A stretch of 64,000 nucleotides of DNA. Source: Glandiceps talaboti (lineage: Eukaryota; Hemichordata; Enteropneusta; Spengelidae). How positions within the stretch are numbered: the stretch's first letter is position 1; each line of letters opens with the position of its first letter. Shown piece by piece: positions 22,640-35,000 of the stretch. The position numbers were made by a program, and so were the translations under genes. A model generated the notes under the pieces. It ran no database searches. It was not told where the DNA came from and saw only the letters and a list, made by a program, of their open reading frames with translations. The stretch covers positions 1,662,611 to 1,726,610 of the forward strand of contig NC_135571.1 of the NCBI RefSeq assembly GCF_964340395.1, written 5' to 3'.

Positions 22640-22990
22640 GTGTGATTTTTAGCACAGCTGAACTGATAAGGTTCAGTGGGGCTATAGGCATGGCAAAATC
22701 TGTCTGTCTGTGTGTGTGTGTGTGTGTGAACATCTCCAAGTCAAAAACCACCAGACCAATTACCATGATATTTGGTGGGTATATTACCTTGGGTGTCTAG
22801 TTGGGAAATGGTTCAAAACAAAATGATTGCATCACAGGTGTGTGATTTGAATAAAAAACTTATACTCAAAAACTACTAGGCAGATCAGTCTGAAATATGG
22901 TGGGAACATTCTTCGGGGTGTTTACATTAAGAATTGGTCACGACATGATGATTCCATCAAGATATGCAAATTCGAGCTAAAATGTGTCTT
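22640..22990 (-). mobile_element. Inverted copy of the 21.9-22.15 kb repeat
   Basis: Read on the minus strand it matches 21915-22155: AGCACAGCTGAACTGATAAG, then a GT/CTGT run, then TTACCATGATATTTGGTGGG, CCTTGGGTGTCTAGTTGGGA and ATTGCATCACAGGTGTGTGA. The two copies form an inverted repeat with about 240-bp arms around the LINE fragment. The copy extends a further ~100 bp beyond the paired part. Confidence 0.75.
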
Positions 22991-23570
22991 TTTTGTTAAA
23001 AATCTTTAATTCCAAAACTACTGTAATTTTTAATTTTTAATCAATGCAAACCAGAATAATCTCATAAGTATCTCACACACAGCCCATATTCAGGCCTGTT
23101 CACATGCAGCCTCTGACGCTGGTTAATTCTTTCCCTTCCAATGAGTCTGTACATAGTGGCCGTATTCAGACAAAATTAGTCATCACAGTACGGTGACTCC
23201 ATTGTCAGAAAGCAGTGTACGGGTTGGTGTTATTCCAGCTTCGGCAGGGATAACAGAAACAAATCTGGACAGACCAAGTCAAAGAGTTGATGAAAGTAAA
23301 TTAATTGTGATAAAATTTGGTCATCACGATTTAGATCAACTTTATTGGTAGCTAGACAGCTTTGTGTACAGAGTTGTATGTTTTTCCTACATTCCATACA
23401 GCGAAATATTGGTGCATGTTAAAATCCCAAAGATATGCAAGTTGTATTCCCACACAATGTAAAATATTTGACAAATACAGTTACAAATACAAAGTAATTT
23501 AAAATGATACACATGTAAAGTCTATCAATGTAAGTCATTATTCTAACATCTAGTCCACATTGTTACTCCA

Positions 23571-23640
23571 TCAATATTACTAGCAGCCCTACAATATTGC
23601 TAGTGGCCCTACAATATTACTAGTGGCCCTACAATATTAA
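23571..23640. repeat. 24-bp tandem repeat, three copies
   Basis: Three copies of CTACAATATTACTAGTGGCC-type units with few differences. Too short and regular to be coding; adjacent to the dispersed repeat that starts at 23641. Confidence 0.7.
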
Positions 23641-23915
23641 CAATGCTAGTTTTTTTTAGCGCTTTCCCACTCTGCTCAAAGCGCTCCACAATCATTACCC
23701 CTGGCACGGATCAATAACCGCACAACGACCCACCGCACTTCCACCACTCCTTTGGGAGCATACAATCCATCCATTGCAGCTCTAGTAAGCGCTTAGGATC
23801 AAAGCATTGACATTGCATTCATTCTCCTGCCAGTATACCCCCCCCCCCCCTCAAAATATACAGCTGGTTTGTTTGTTACACAATCGTGGTTCAAATCTTG
23901 TCATTCAGAAACAAA
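23641..23915 (+). mobile_element. Dispersed repeat, SINE-like, copy 1
   Basis: Shares ordered blocks with the inverted copy at 63420-63665: CAATCATTACCCCTGGCA, GGGAGCATACAATCC, CATTGCAGC, GCGCTTAGGATCAAAGCATT and GTGGTTCAAATCTTG. The last block resembles a tRNA B-box (GGTTCRAATCY), so a tRNA-derived SINE is possible, but I could not find a convincing A-box. An interrupted C run lies at about 23837-23850. Confidence 0.6.
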
Positions 23916-25586
23916 TGACAACAATGTGGTGCAAACATGCAACCTCCAGAATCCACGTCAGTCACCTTAACCATTTAACCCTCTATATTTTTTTCTTCAA
24001 CTCTGTTCGTGCTTGGTAAAGTGATTATCAAAGCATGAATATATGGCGGATCATTAAAGATGGGTAAAAAATGGTTGGTTGACAAAAAGAGTAAATATAC
24101 TGAGAATGATATAACATAACTTTCTCAAATTTTATAAACTTTAATGAATCAGGCAAATGAAACTTTAAAATGAACAAAGATCCTTAAGCAACTAGTAAAT
24201 GTATTCAACAAGCAAACCCCAGAAGGTGTAATCATTTGTACATTTCATCATAGTACTGTTACTTTTCTTTACTTGTATGATTGTGCTCTTTCTATTTTTG
24301 AATTTCTTTAGATTATTAGTTATTTTGTTTAATTTCAGAGTAAAAAATAAGCCTGATGGGCTGACTGATGTATTAACTTTCTGGATTTTTTAATTGTCAA
24401 TTTCTAAATGAATATTCACATGTCACTATAATAAACAACTCTGACTTACTTACATATCAGTTACGCATCACTATGGTTACCGAATTTTTGCTTAATTTGA
24501 GTTAGTCCTTAACAGCCCTTATGGTCCACCACCACAACCACTGCTTATAGTCAGAATAACCATCACTGAACGAAATAACTCATAATTTTCTAGTCTAAAT
24601 AACAGCGCATGATTATTGGTTTATCTCACTCTTACACATACATTCTGAATATTAAGGGAGCGTTCAGTATTTTAAAGGGTTGAGGGCCGGGAGAATTAGG
24701 GGAGGTCGCATTTTACAAATCGGCTCGGGAGGGGGGGGGACATATTTTAGAAAATGGGATTAGGAGTGGGTCACATTTTAGTTGGCTCATTGTATTGTTT
24801 AATCTTGCGTTATTTCGGGGGTTTTGTCATTCCATCGATGATCCCATGATTTGACATTTTGACCATGGAGAACAAAGTGAAAGGAATTATCCACATAAAG
24901 ATAATCATGTCGATAAACACTTTACGAATCTAGACAGATTATGCTTCCTGATCTTCTATGTAGGTGATAAGATGTTTCAATATTTATGTTTTAGGAGGTC
25001 AAAATCAATCGGGTATTATAAACCGGAAATGCTAACCTACACCAGCAGAAGGATGGAGAAAATTGAATTGGAATAAATCGGGTTATTAAACATTGTTTTG
25101 TCAAACTACCTATTTTCAATACACCGGCCAGTAATTACAAGATTACGATTAAGTTTGTATTCTACGCCAACGGCACAGATGTGTCGAGGTGTTGTTGCTG
25201 GTCATACCTAGTCATCAATTATATCATATCAGAAAACATATCTCTACATGGAACATAGATTCTGTAACGCTTCTGTGGATTTGTTTCATTGCAATTTCTT
25301 CTGCTAAAATAGTCAGTGCTAAAAGTCAAATTAAATTGACAAAATAATTATCGTCGACATCGAAGAACTGACAAGACGTTTTCTTATGTATGGTGTCAGT
25401 CACCGATTCATGTTATTTTAAACTGGTCCCTGTTCCAGTTCGCCCTGAAATGAACAAACAAATGGAAAACTATGAGAACGCTTGATTTTTAAAATATTGT
25501 AATGCAAATATACATAGATATGTCATCTATTTTATCAAGTATGTAGTGGTTAATCTATATGGCAAGTAGTCGTTGTATAATTAGAT
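23916..25586. other. Non-coding, no supported feature
   Basis: AT-rich sequence with a G-rich patch near 24675-24770. No coding exon, RNA gene or element ends recognised. Confidence 0.5.
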
Positions 25587-25733
25587 GTTATTCCCCAATA
25601 TTTTTCTTTCTTCAGCCAAAAAAAAAATACGAGGGACCTAAGGGACCTTTGTCATGACGAGTCACTAGACGAGTAGTGACAAACTTTAGGTCATGAGTAT
25701 TTCCCGCTGAATGAAGAAAAATATTGGAGAATG
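25587..25733. mobile_element. Short hairpin MITE (about 147 bp)
   Basis: The left arm GTTATTCCCCAATATTTTTC...TTCAGC (25587-25616) pairs with the right arm GCTGAATGAAGAAAAATATTGG...GAC (25706-25733) with only a few mismatches. The interior has a second small inverted repeat, GTCACTA...TAGTGAC. Non-coding. The target duplication was not resolved. It lies about 310 bp downstream of the sacsin stop codon. Confidence 0.7.
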
Positions 25734-26045
25734 ACATAATTATACCAGTGCCACAAATATCAAAGAAAATGAGGGGAAGGTAATGGCAATTTTGAATGTT
25801 TTGACTCATATTTTGAACACAGCAGAACAAATGACGTGGACACTCCTTGTCTTGACGTACAACGACCAGGGTATATATTCATATTTTTGGTTTATGCATG
25901 GTATAATACTTATTTGAGATAAGCTGAGGGATATTCAATTCTGATTGTTTTAAGTAATGGCCATGCTTGATTGATATCTTAATTTATCTAAATAATTGAA
26001 AAATTCATAACACCTACCATGATCCATGATTCAACACTTTTTTCT

Positions 26046-29000
26046 TCAAAATCTCTGTATACCAATAAACTCCCTCATTTTTTCGAGCAGTCTACCAGCT
26101 ACCTCCATGGCGCCCTCGGCCTGATCTTGTGTGTATAATCTAGTGTTAGTATGGTCATGCTGTGGATACCTAGTGTCGTTGAAGTCACATCCCAATCTCT
26201 CTAACTCAACCGCATCTTTATCCACATCATCTGGACAGTCTTTATGACGTTGTACAGCGTATGCCAGGTTTAGGAGATTTGTGCTCTTGTGGTCTGGATC
26301 ACCATCCATTGAAAACTTTGCAGCTTTCAGAGCCTTTTCAACTGCTTGGTGAACCTTGAAACAAACCCAACTATATGACGGACTTCTGGCATTCATATCG
26401 TGGCTAGCTGTCCGCAGGTCTTCCTTTGCATGCTTAAACCATGTCCTTGCTGCCCTTGGGTTAGGTATTGTTTTATGGAATGATGGGGGTACATAAGATC
26501 TCGATGAACGAGATGAGCGACGTGACCTGTTACTGTGCGCAAAGAAATCCCTCTCATAGTCTTCCCTTTGTCGTTTTTGACTCCTGGCTTCTTCATTCCA
26601 TGAATCATAGAACCTGTTGTAACTTTCTTTTTCTGGCCTGCCACTTTCAAGGCGATCGATTTCCTGTTTCAGAAACTTGAATGCTTCAGTAGCGATGTAC
26701 TCATTGCCACGGTTTTTATCAGGATGCCACCTTTTATACAGACGCCGGATCACTTTATCGCGTTCGTCTTTTGACAACTGGAAGGCCTCTTTTAGTGCCT
26801 GCTTGATCTCATCCTTTGCTTCCTCCAGAGATACATTCGCTGTTGGTTGTGTTTGAGGTGTACTGTCATCTACGGGTCCAGAGTACACTACTAGTTCTTT
26901 AGGCTTTGGTTCCTCTGGTCTTATAAATTTGTACAGGTCATTACCACTAACCACTATGTATTCATTACCCCCGACATCAACTCTATACTGTCTGCCTAAA
27001 CCAAGACTGCCATCTGCTTGATCTCCAGGATCAATTATGTCTTTGATCTCAGCAAATATGTATTCATGAGATTGGGCCTCATCTGTTCCAAATGCTTCAT
27101 GGATTTCCTTTCTCAAGGCAACAATTTCACCATTGCGAAAGGTATTGATGGGATTATCATCAAGCAAACATTCAATGTCAGCTGGGACCACCTTTCCAGG
27201 TCCATGTTTATTTTCTTCTGTGGCCATTTTGTAATCATATTCGGGAATGTGAAATTCAGAAGTCAACACATCTGAAAATTGTTCGACACTCGGCAATGAG
27301 AGGATTGCTAGCAGGCTGGCCGTATCATTTATCTTCCACTTAAGCAGGCGATTTATCCGACGTGTCAACAATGCAAGAAATGGGGGACTACCTGGAACCA
27401 TTTCATGTTGAACATACAGTTTTGTATTGGAGTCGACGAAAATGGAGGCCTTCCATTGACTCTGTTCTATGTATTCTTTTGATTTTGGATAGAACAACTT
27501 TGTGGTGAGATGCTTCATGCAGTGAACCTCCAGCTTACCTTTAAAAGCTAGAATAATTTCCCTGGTATCTCCTTCCAATGGCTTATGCTTCTGTTGAAAA
27601 CGAACAATACGACAGAGTACTTGAACAAACTCATCACTATTCAAGACCTCTTGAAAATGATTCTGGAATGGACATGTATCCCTTGCAACACATGGTTCAG
27701 CATCTGGATCAATTCTCTCCACAACATCATGTTGTATATCTCTTGGGCGCAATTTCTCAGGTAATAGTTCCACAGTTACAGAACCATCTTTATCATCACA
27801 CCCACATTCGCTTAAAGATAGCATGAATGGATATTTAGACACATCAATGCGGCATACCACCAATCTGTTGCCGTAGTACAAATCCACTGATTTCATTAAT
27901 TTGCCAATGCTACTTGTTAGGTATAAGTGTTGTATCTTTGAACAAACATCTTTGTCTTTATTTTCTAACAGGTATTGGAATAAACCTTTAGTTGCTGCCA
28001 TTGCTGTCTTCATTTCGTTTGGTGTCATTATTTTATCTTTACATTTCTCGTGAATTGACGCCAATACCACAGCAAACTGTTTAGCAGTAGCATCCTCCTC
28101 TGTGCCAATGGTTTTCAGAAATGTTTCATACTTGCCAAGAGCTCTTGGTGTAAGATACATGTACGGTTGTAGCTCATTTCCTTTCAGAGTACCAAATTTA
28201 TGAGCAAGTTGGTTGGCACGAACAAGTACTCTATCATCATCTACAAGGACGAGTGGTGTATTTTCCAATCTAACTTTCAAATTAAAATGACTCAAGTTGT
28301 TACCAAAGTGGATGTAGAGTTTTTCGAGTACATCTTTTAGTTTGTTTCTTGTTTCCTTTTTCACCTTATCCCTTGTTTCCGGACAATTTTCCTCAGCCAT
28401 ACGGTCACATATATTCTGGCAATGGGTGATGACACTGTCGAGGGATTCACTGTCTGATATCCCCAGGCATTCATGTAAATCTATCTTCAAGTTGCTTTTG
28501 CAGTCTAGGTAGACACATCTACAAGTTGGTATTGCCCAGTGTGGTAGGAGGAAAGCACATGACCAAGCCAACTCCATATGCCCTTCTGCTATATTACCTC
28601 TGTAACATATGAATGGTATTCGGTTTGTACCTTCCTGCATGTAAGGAGGATGTATGGCCACTAATTCTGGTTGAACACGAGCTGAGGGTATGAATTTAAT
28701 TTTTGATACCTCTAGCAAAATGTGTGGCTGTTGGAGGCTCTTGTTAAATGACAATTCTTTAGCCAGGAGCCTGGATCTTCCTATCACATTCTTTATTTGA
28801 GCATGATTGGTTCGGAGTGCTTCAGCTGCCACTGTGTTTATATATTTCAAAAACAGGTCTTTGGTAACAGTTGTCTTCAAACCGAGTTTTATCAAAAACT
28901 CTCTCCATTTACTGTCATCAGTGAACTCTTTTGGAAGAAGTTTTGCTCTATCCTCCATTTCCATAAAGACATCGTTGTATGGATCAAAGAAGTAGTCTGC

Positions 29001-32000
29001 TCTTTTCACTTCACTATCAATACTTGGAATGAATTCAGTAGAAGCCAACACTGTTAACATTTGGTCCTTCTGTTCTTCATTGTAAGAGAATGGACGGATT
29101 ATGTAGTCTCTGATGTGTTTCATGTGTGTGATCCTTGCATTGTGTGACATGTTGTGGAAATTAGGTATGACATACTTTAAGTATACATCGATATCACTTA
29201 TTTCATTCACACCAAGAGCCTGCATAATAAGATGAAGTCGCTGTTTTGGATACAGGAAAACACAACTACACTTGGATTTCCAGATATCTTCCTCTACACT
29301 TGGTAACGTGCCTGTCAGACTGTGGCAATTACTGTAACCATCAATACTTGTAAAGCCACCACTATTCTTGTGATGTATTGGCAATTTTTTGAGAATCTCT
29401 ATGTCCTTTCCATCATTGGTGTTACCGTTACACTCAAAGAGTTCTTGGAAATATTGGAGGAGAAGTTCTGCTTTGTCTTCATTAAGCTCTTTGAAAGTCA
29501 AGAGGTTATTGTGGAGCATGGAACCGAGCATGGATAGAACGTTTTTACATTCCTTGGGTGATGTTACATATGGTTGAAGCAGCTTTCCTATCTTCTCTTT
29601 GGTTGAAATTTTATCATCGTTAATGGATCTGCAGGTAACCTCTTTACACCCAATCATCTTTAACACATTAATGACATGTAATCTGAAGCCTGTCTCATCT
29701 TCAAAGCTGAATAAGTCGAGAACTGATTTTCCTTTTGATGGTGTAATCAGTAATCCATCTTTGACAGGAATGATTGGCCAGTCAATAAGTGGTTGCAATA
29801 CATTTTCGTCTTCCCTTCCACATAGGTATTGCCACAGTAGCTTAAGCCAAATGACGATTGTATCTTTGTGTGGAACTTCATTAAGATTCACCATGTTTTC
29901 AATGTTTAACCATTCGCTGGGTAGCACAGAACAAATGTTGGTAGCAACCTCTCTGGGCGTCAAATCTTGCCATACTTTAGATGAAAATGATAGGTCATTC
30001 TTTTTCAAGTATTCGGTAAGAGCTTTCAATGTATCCCTATGAATGAATTTCTCAGGCATTGATTCAAATAAGCAGCTGAAGTATGAGAAATAGGGCACAT
30101 CACAACAGTCATAAGCCTTCAAAGTCTCATTCGCTACTAGCAAGAGAGGGAGTCCAGTCAGATCATCTGGATTTGAAAGCCCATCAAGACAGAATTTCAG
30201 TACTTTCAAATAGGTTGCCATTGTTTCGAACGTTGTATCTTCGAGTTTACAAGGCATCGTCCCAATCATACATTCTGAAGTCCTCATAAAGTCAACCACA
30301 TGTGTTGGGGTTATCTCTAAAACATCCACTCCAGCATCTTTAAAGGATTCATACACCTGAACCGGTGACGCTAGAAGTTTAAAACCACTCTTTAGCAGAA
30401 AACCTTTCACCATTTTCATACTTTCGGAGTTGTTTAAACGATCAAAGAATATTCGTTTTTCTTCATTCACAGGTGAAAACCATTCTAGCGTGGTCTTATT
30501 GCTTTCATTTGTCATTGGTTTAATGACAGGCAGTACTTCCATTTCCATTTCTGCAATATGAACCAATGTTTTTTGAGCAAGAAAGTTCCACTCCCCTTTC
30601 CTTGTCCAAGTGACACCAGCTTCTGTCTTGTCAACTTCCTTGTAAATTGGGAAGAGACTATGGTACCATTTCAAGTTTATATCACCTGACCCCCTTTCAG
30701 AAGACTTTGATCTTGTTTCCCATTCACAGTTGCATCGTCTAGCAGCCGTTTGAAGAAGATAAGCATATGCTGGTGCTAAAGCTCTACCAATCAACTGTTC
30801 ATTCCATGCACTTCGAAAACTTTGGAAAGAATCGCTAGTATCCTTCCACAGGTATCTTCGAGATCTGTCCAAGGCAAAATGACCATTCACAAGAACAGGT
30901 AAATTGGTTTCAATGGGTAGGGGTAAGAAACAATAAGCACTGCATCTCTTCCTGTGTGTTCTCGAGGGTTGGATTGTGGCACCAGCTTTGAGCTCACTGC
31001 ACAATAGCTGTTCAGATTTGGTAGGGTAATCAGAGACAATTGCTGCAACACCAACCCTAGGTAGAAGTCGACCAATGTCCTCATGAGTTAGATCAACAGA
31101 TGGAGGAACAGCAAATCCAAACTGCTGAACTACCAGTAGTTGTTCATTCCTTCCTTCTGAGTCTTTGATACTTAGATCATAATGCACCAATTTAGCAGCA
31201 ATATCAGAGGCAATGGTGTTTTTATTGGATGAAATGTACTGTGCTAGTCGTGCTCTTTCTTCCTCATCAGTCTTTGTCATTTCTGCTTCAACAGAGTACA
31301 ACTGTTTCAATTGACCTGATTGTGTGATTTCAGATATCTTAATCGTCTTCACGTAGTTCAGAAAAAGCAGACTGTCAAAAGCCTGGATCTTGAATTTATC
31401 AAGCAGATTTCTCCCATTCCATTCATCGAATGTTGTATGTGATATGTCAGATCTATCTCCATGTTGTCTTAGCGGGAATCTGAAAAGGGTCCCTCCTTCA
31501 AGTGGTATTTGGTCACTTAATAGGTAGCCACTAAGAGTATCTTCAAATGTTTCTCGAACCTTACTTATGGGATCAAATAATATGCCTGGGTTATCAGTGC
31601 TAGAAGATGTTATATACTTCATGTGAGGATCGAAAATCCCAAGCTTTGTGCTATCAGAAAGGAAAGATGGACAATCTGTAAGGTGGTACACTGAATTAAA
31701 TCCAATGCCATACTGTCCAGTAGTCTCTGCATCACTTCGTTTACCACCGATACCAACTCTTTGAATCCCTTTGATGTCTTCATCACTGAAGGTTCTGTTG
31801 TTATAAACACATATTGCCGGCCGTTTTTGCATTGCTGCCCATGACTTGCTGAAAATGCTCTCTGTAGGATGGGATCTAGGATCATAGATGACATGTACCT
31901 CAGTTGCTTTAGCATCATCAGCATTCTGTAGTAGTTCCTTTAAAATTTCACTGTCACCTGGGTAGGCCCTAAGTATATCCTTCAGTCGATCAGTCAGTTC

Positions 32001-35000
32001 CTCTTTCTGTCCAAAGTCGTGTGCAAAACCCTCAAAAGAAGAAATTTCTTTTGCTTTCTTTTCCCTAGCTGGTACAATACCAAGTTTGTTAGCCTGTACC
32101 CATGGAAGATTGTCGTGCGAGAATATGTAATCTGTTTTCTTCCGTAAGAAAGGGGCATCATCAAATGTCAGATCTTTTGTTGATCTAAGTATGTTATCTG
32201 TATCAGGTACATATATTTCTCGTTGTTCAAGGACTTCTGAGGGAATTTCCTTTTCCGCTATCTTACGAATCAGTGTAAGAACAGTCTCAAGTTCACTTTT
32301 CTCCAATGCATTATTTCCCTTTTTGGTCTTTATCTCATCTAATACAGACAGATAATCGTTAATGTCGAATTCTTCTCGTACGCCACAAACTTGCAACAAT
32401 CTTTTATTTTTCATTATCTCTCTTGGTACCTTGTACAAGTAAGGAGTAGTAAATTCCTGCCAATTGAATGCAAGTCTGTTCACGCCAACAAAAGCATCTG
32501 ATACCCAAAACATTTCTAATGTTTTCAGCTCTTGAACCACTCCTTCTGAACCATTTTTCACTTGCACTAAGGAATCCCCAATGTTTAGGCCATCTGACTC
32601 CTCACAAACAATAGACTCCAGGTAGTTGTACACTTTTACACAAGCCTTTTCAACTTTCTTCATGTCTTTACACTGCATCAGAAGCTTTAATTGTGAAATG
32701 ACATTTGCTATTGGTACCTCCAACTGTACCCCCAAAATTGACTGAATACATGGTGTCAACTGCTTCTGGTCAATTTTGCTTTCATCAAGCACCTCTGCTA
32801 CAGAGCCTATAAGATTAGCAAACTCATATGCAAACAATGTCTTTCCACAAGATACTTTATTGCTTTCTCCCAACCATTCTATGGGATACCCCTTTGGTTT
32901 AGAACGAACTGGAAGGAATGGAATCTCAGATAGTTCAGCTTTAGTTGAGTTGCTTGGATACCTTTCAGCATCAACAAGATTCTTCATCACCTGTAGAATG
33001 ATGCTGGTACGTTCTACAGCTGCTTGAAATCCATCTTGCTCAAGTACATTGTATACTGACTGCGCACGGTCACAAATGTCCTCCCAAGTTAATGTTGTTG
33101 TAGCCATACCAAGTTCCCTCAAAGAGAGTAGTCTATCTGATGTCCGCAAATCTTCATCATAGGGAAATCTACCATCATCCTCATCAAACAGTTTCCCAAC
33201 AAGTGATTGGGGGTCAACAACTCTACTTGGTAAGTCAGTAGATAGCCCATCAGGTGAGACTGGAATACATGAATACTTCTTCAAATCCGAGTCAAATGAC
33301 TTATCTTTCTGTGTACCCATACGTTTGTCCAGTAGATAAGTTACCATTGGATTCCTTATATCTGGTGCCAAATCATCTATACATTGAAAGAACACATCTT
33401 TGTACAGTCTTTTCATAGTGTAGGTATTCTTTGACAATATATCTCCTGCCCCTGATCGTTGGAATCCTCTCTGGACAGACTGGTTTAAAGCGATCACTTT
33501 TCTTGGATGGCACTGTTCGTTGAGGAGGATTGTTGCCTTCTTAGAAATCTCAGAATTGTCTATATCATCTCCGAGAAGGTTACATTGTTGTAGCTCAACC
33601 CACTGTAGACCATTATGTATTATTGCAGGTACTGATGTACCCTTTCTACCACTTACTACCTGATAGAATGCAATCACAAATGGGTGAAAGTCGCTCTCAC
33701 ACTTATAGATGTCTGGCCACAAAGTTTGAAAGTCATAGCTTCCAACAAGGTCTTGCATCTCTTTCAGGTCTTGAGACAAATTGATGAAAGCTTTGCATAT
33801 GACATCACTCATTAGATCATGGTTCCAGTCTGCTTCAAAATCACGTCGCTGTGCTTTGTCAGTTTGAGTAGTTTTACTCCAGATGTGTCTTCTGTTTGGC
33901 TGCAATGCAAAGGAAGCATTGATATGAACAGGTAGACCAGTTGGTACTGCTACTGGAAGGAAGGAATACAATCTTCCCTCCACAGGAGATGGTGTGAGAC
34001 CTGCTTCTCCTGCTACCAATTTGGCTGCAACACCACCACATGGTAACACACCTTGACGTCTGCCTTCTGGTTCCTCTGCTCTTTTCAAAGAAGTGCTATT
34101 GCTTGCACATGAACTGATTAACCATATGTCCTTGGATGTAATCTTCTTAGTAGACTTTGACAACTTTGACTTAAATGACATTTCAACTACATATGAAGTC
34201 TCTGGGGCACTCTTGTTTTTCTGCTTAATCCATTGAGAGGTTGCTGTCAGGATGTTAGTTTGTTCTTGAAGTTTTGAAATGGGAATGTGAGGAGCAACTG
34301 CTACTGCTTGCGTTATCATTCTTGGGAGTTGTCTTTTAAGTTTGCTATTTATAGATAGCATTTCCACAGCAGAACTACCATCATGGCTACCTGGCTTCAA
34401 TTCTGACAAAGACATCTTCTTAACATTCTGAGTGAAGAGAAGAATTGTTGGTGCCGCTTCCATTAAGGAAAGAGTCAACTCTTTGAGTAAGGTTTTGTCT
34501 TGATAAACCTTATCTGTTATGATATTCTCCATTGTAACCTGATGGGCACTTCTAAGAGGAAGTCTGAACAATGTACCCTTGTAATAATGGTTGTCTGCAA
34601 TGTTACAGCCAAAGACATTATGATATGGCTTAAATTGATCTGGATGTATTTTCACAGTATCCTTATGGGAATCTTTACGGAGGTCTAGTTTTACACCTGG
34701 CTGTGAAGGATTGGTGATTCTTGACTTCAGATGAGTCAATCTTGGGTCAAACATCATTATATGATGTCCACTTACAAGACTTGGCACATCAGTGACATGA
34801 TACACTGATGTAAACCCAAGACCAAAACGTCCTATCTTCTCCACTGTCTGTTTCTTGGAAGCTGCAGCTATATCACAGATATTCCTTATGTCATCTTCAC
34901 TAAATAAAGCATCATTGTAAGCCCATAATGCAGGACCATGACAGTGTCTCATCTCAGGATCTAACAGTCTTTGTTGTACTTCTGCATTTTCTCTAAGGTC

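Noticed and set aside
23880-23900. GGTTCAAATC as evidence of a tRNA gene
   Set aside because: No acceptor stem, anticodon arm or A-box could be folded around it; treated as part of a dispersed repeat.
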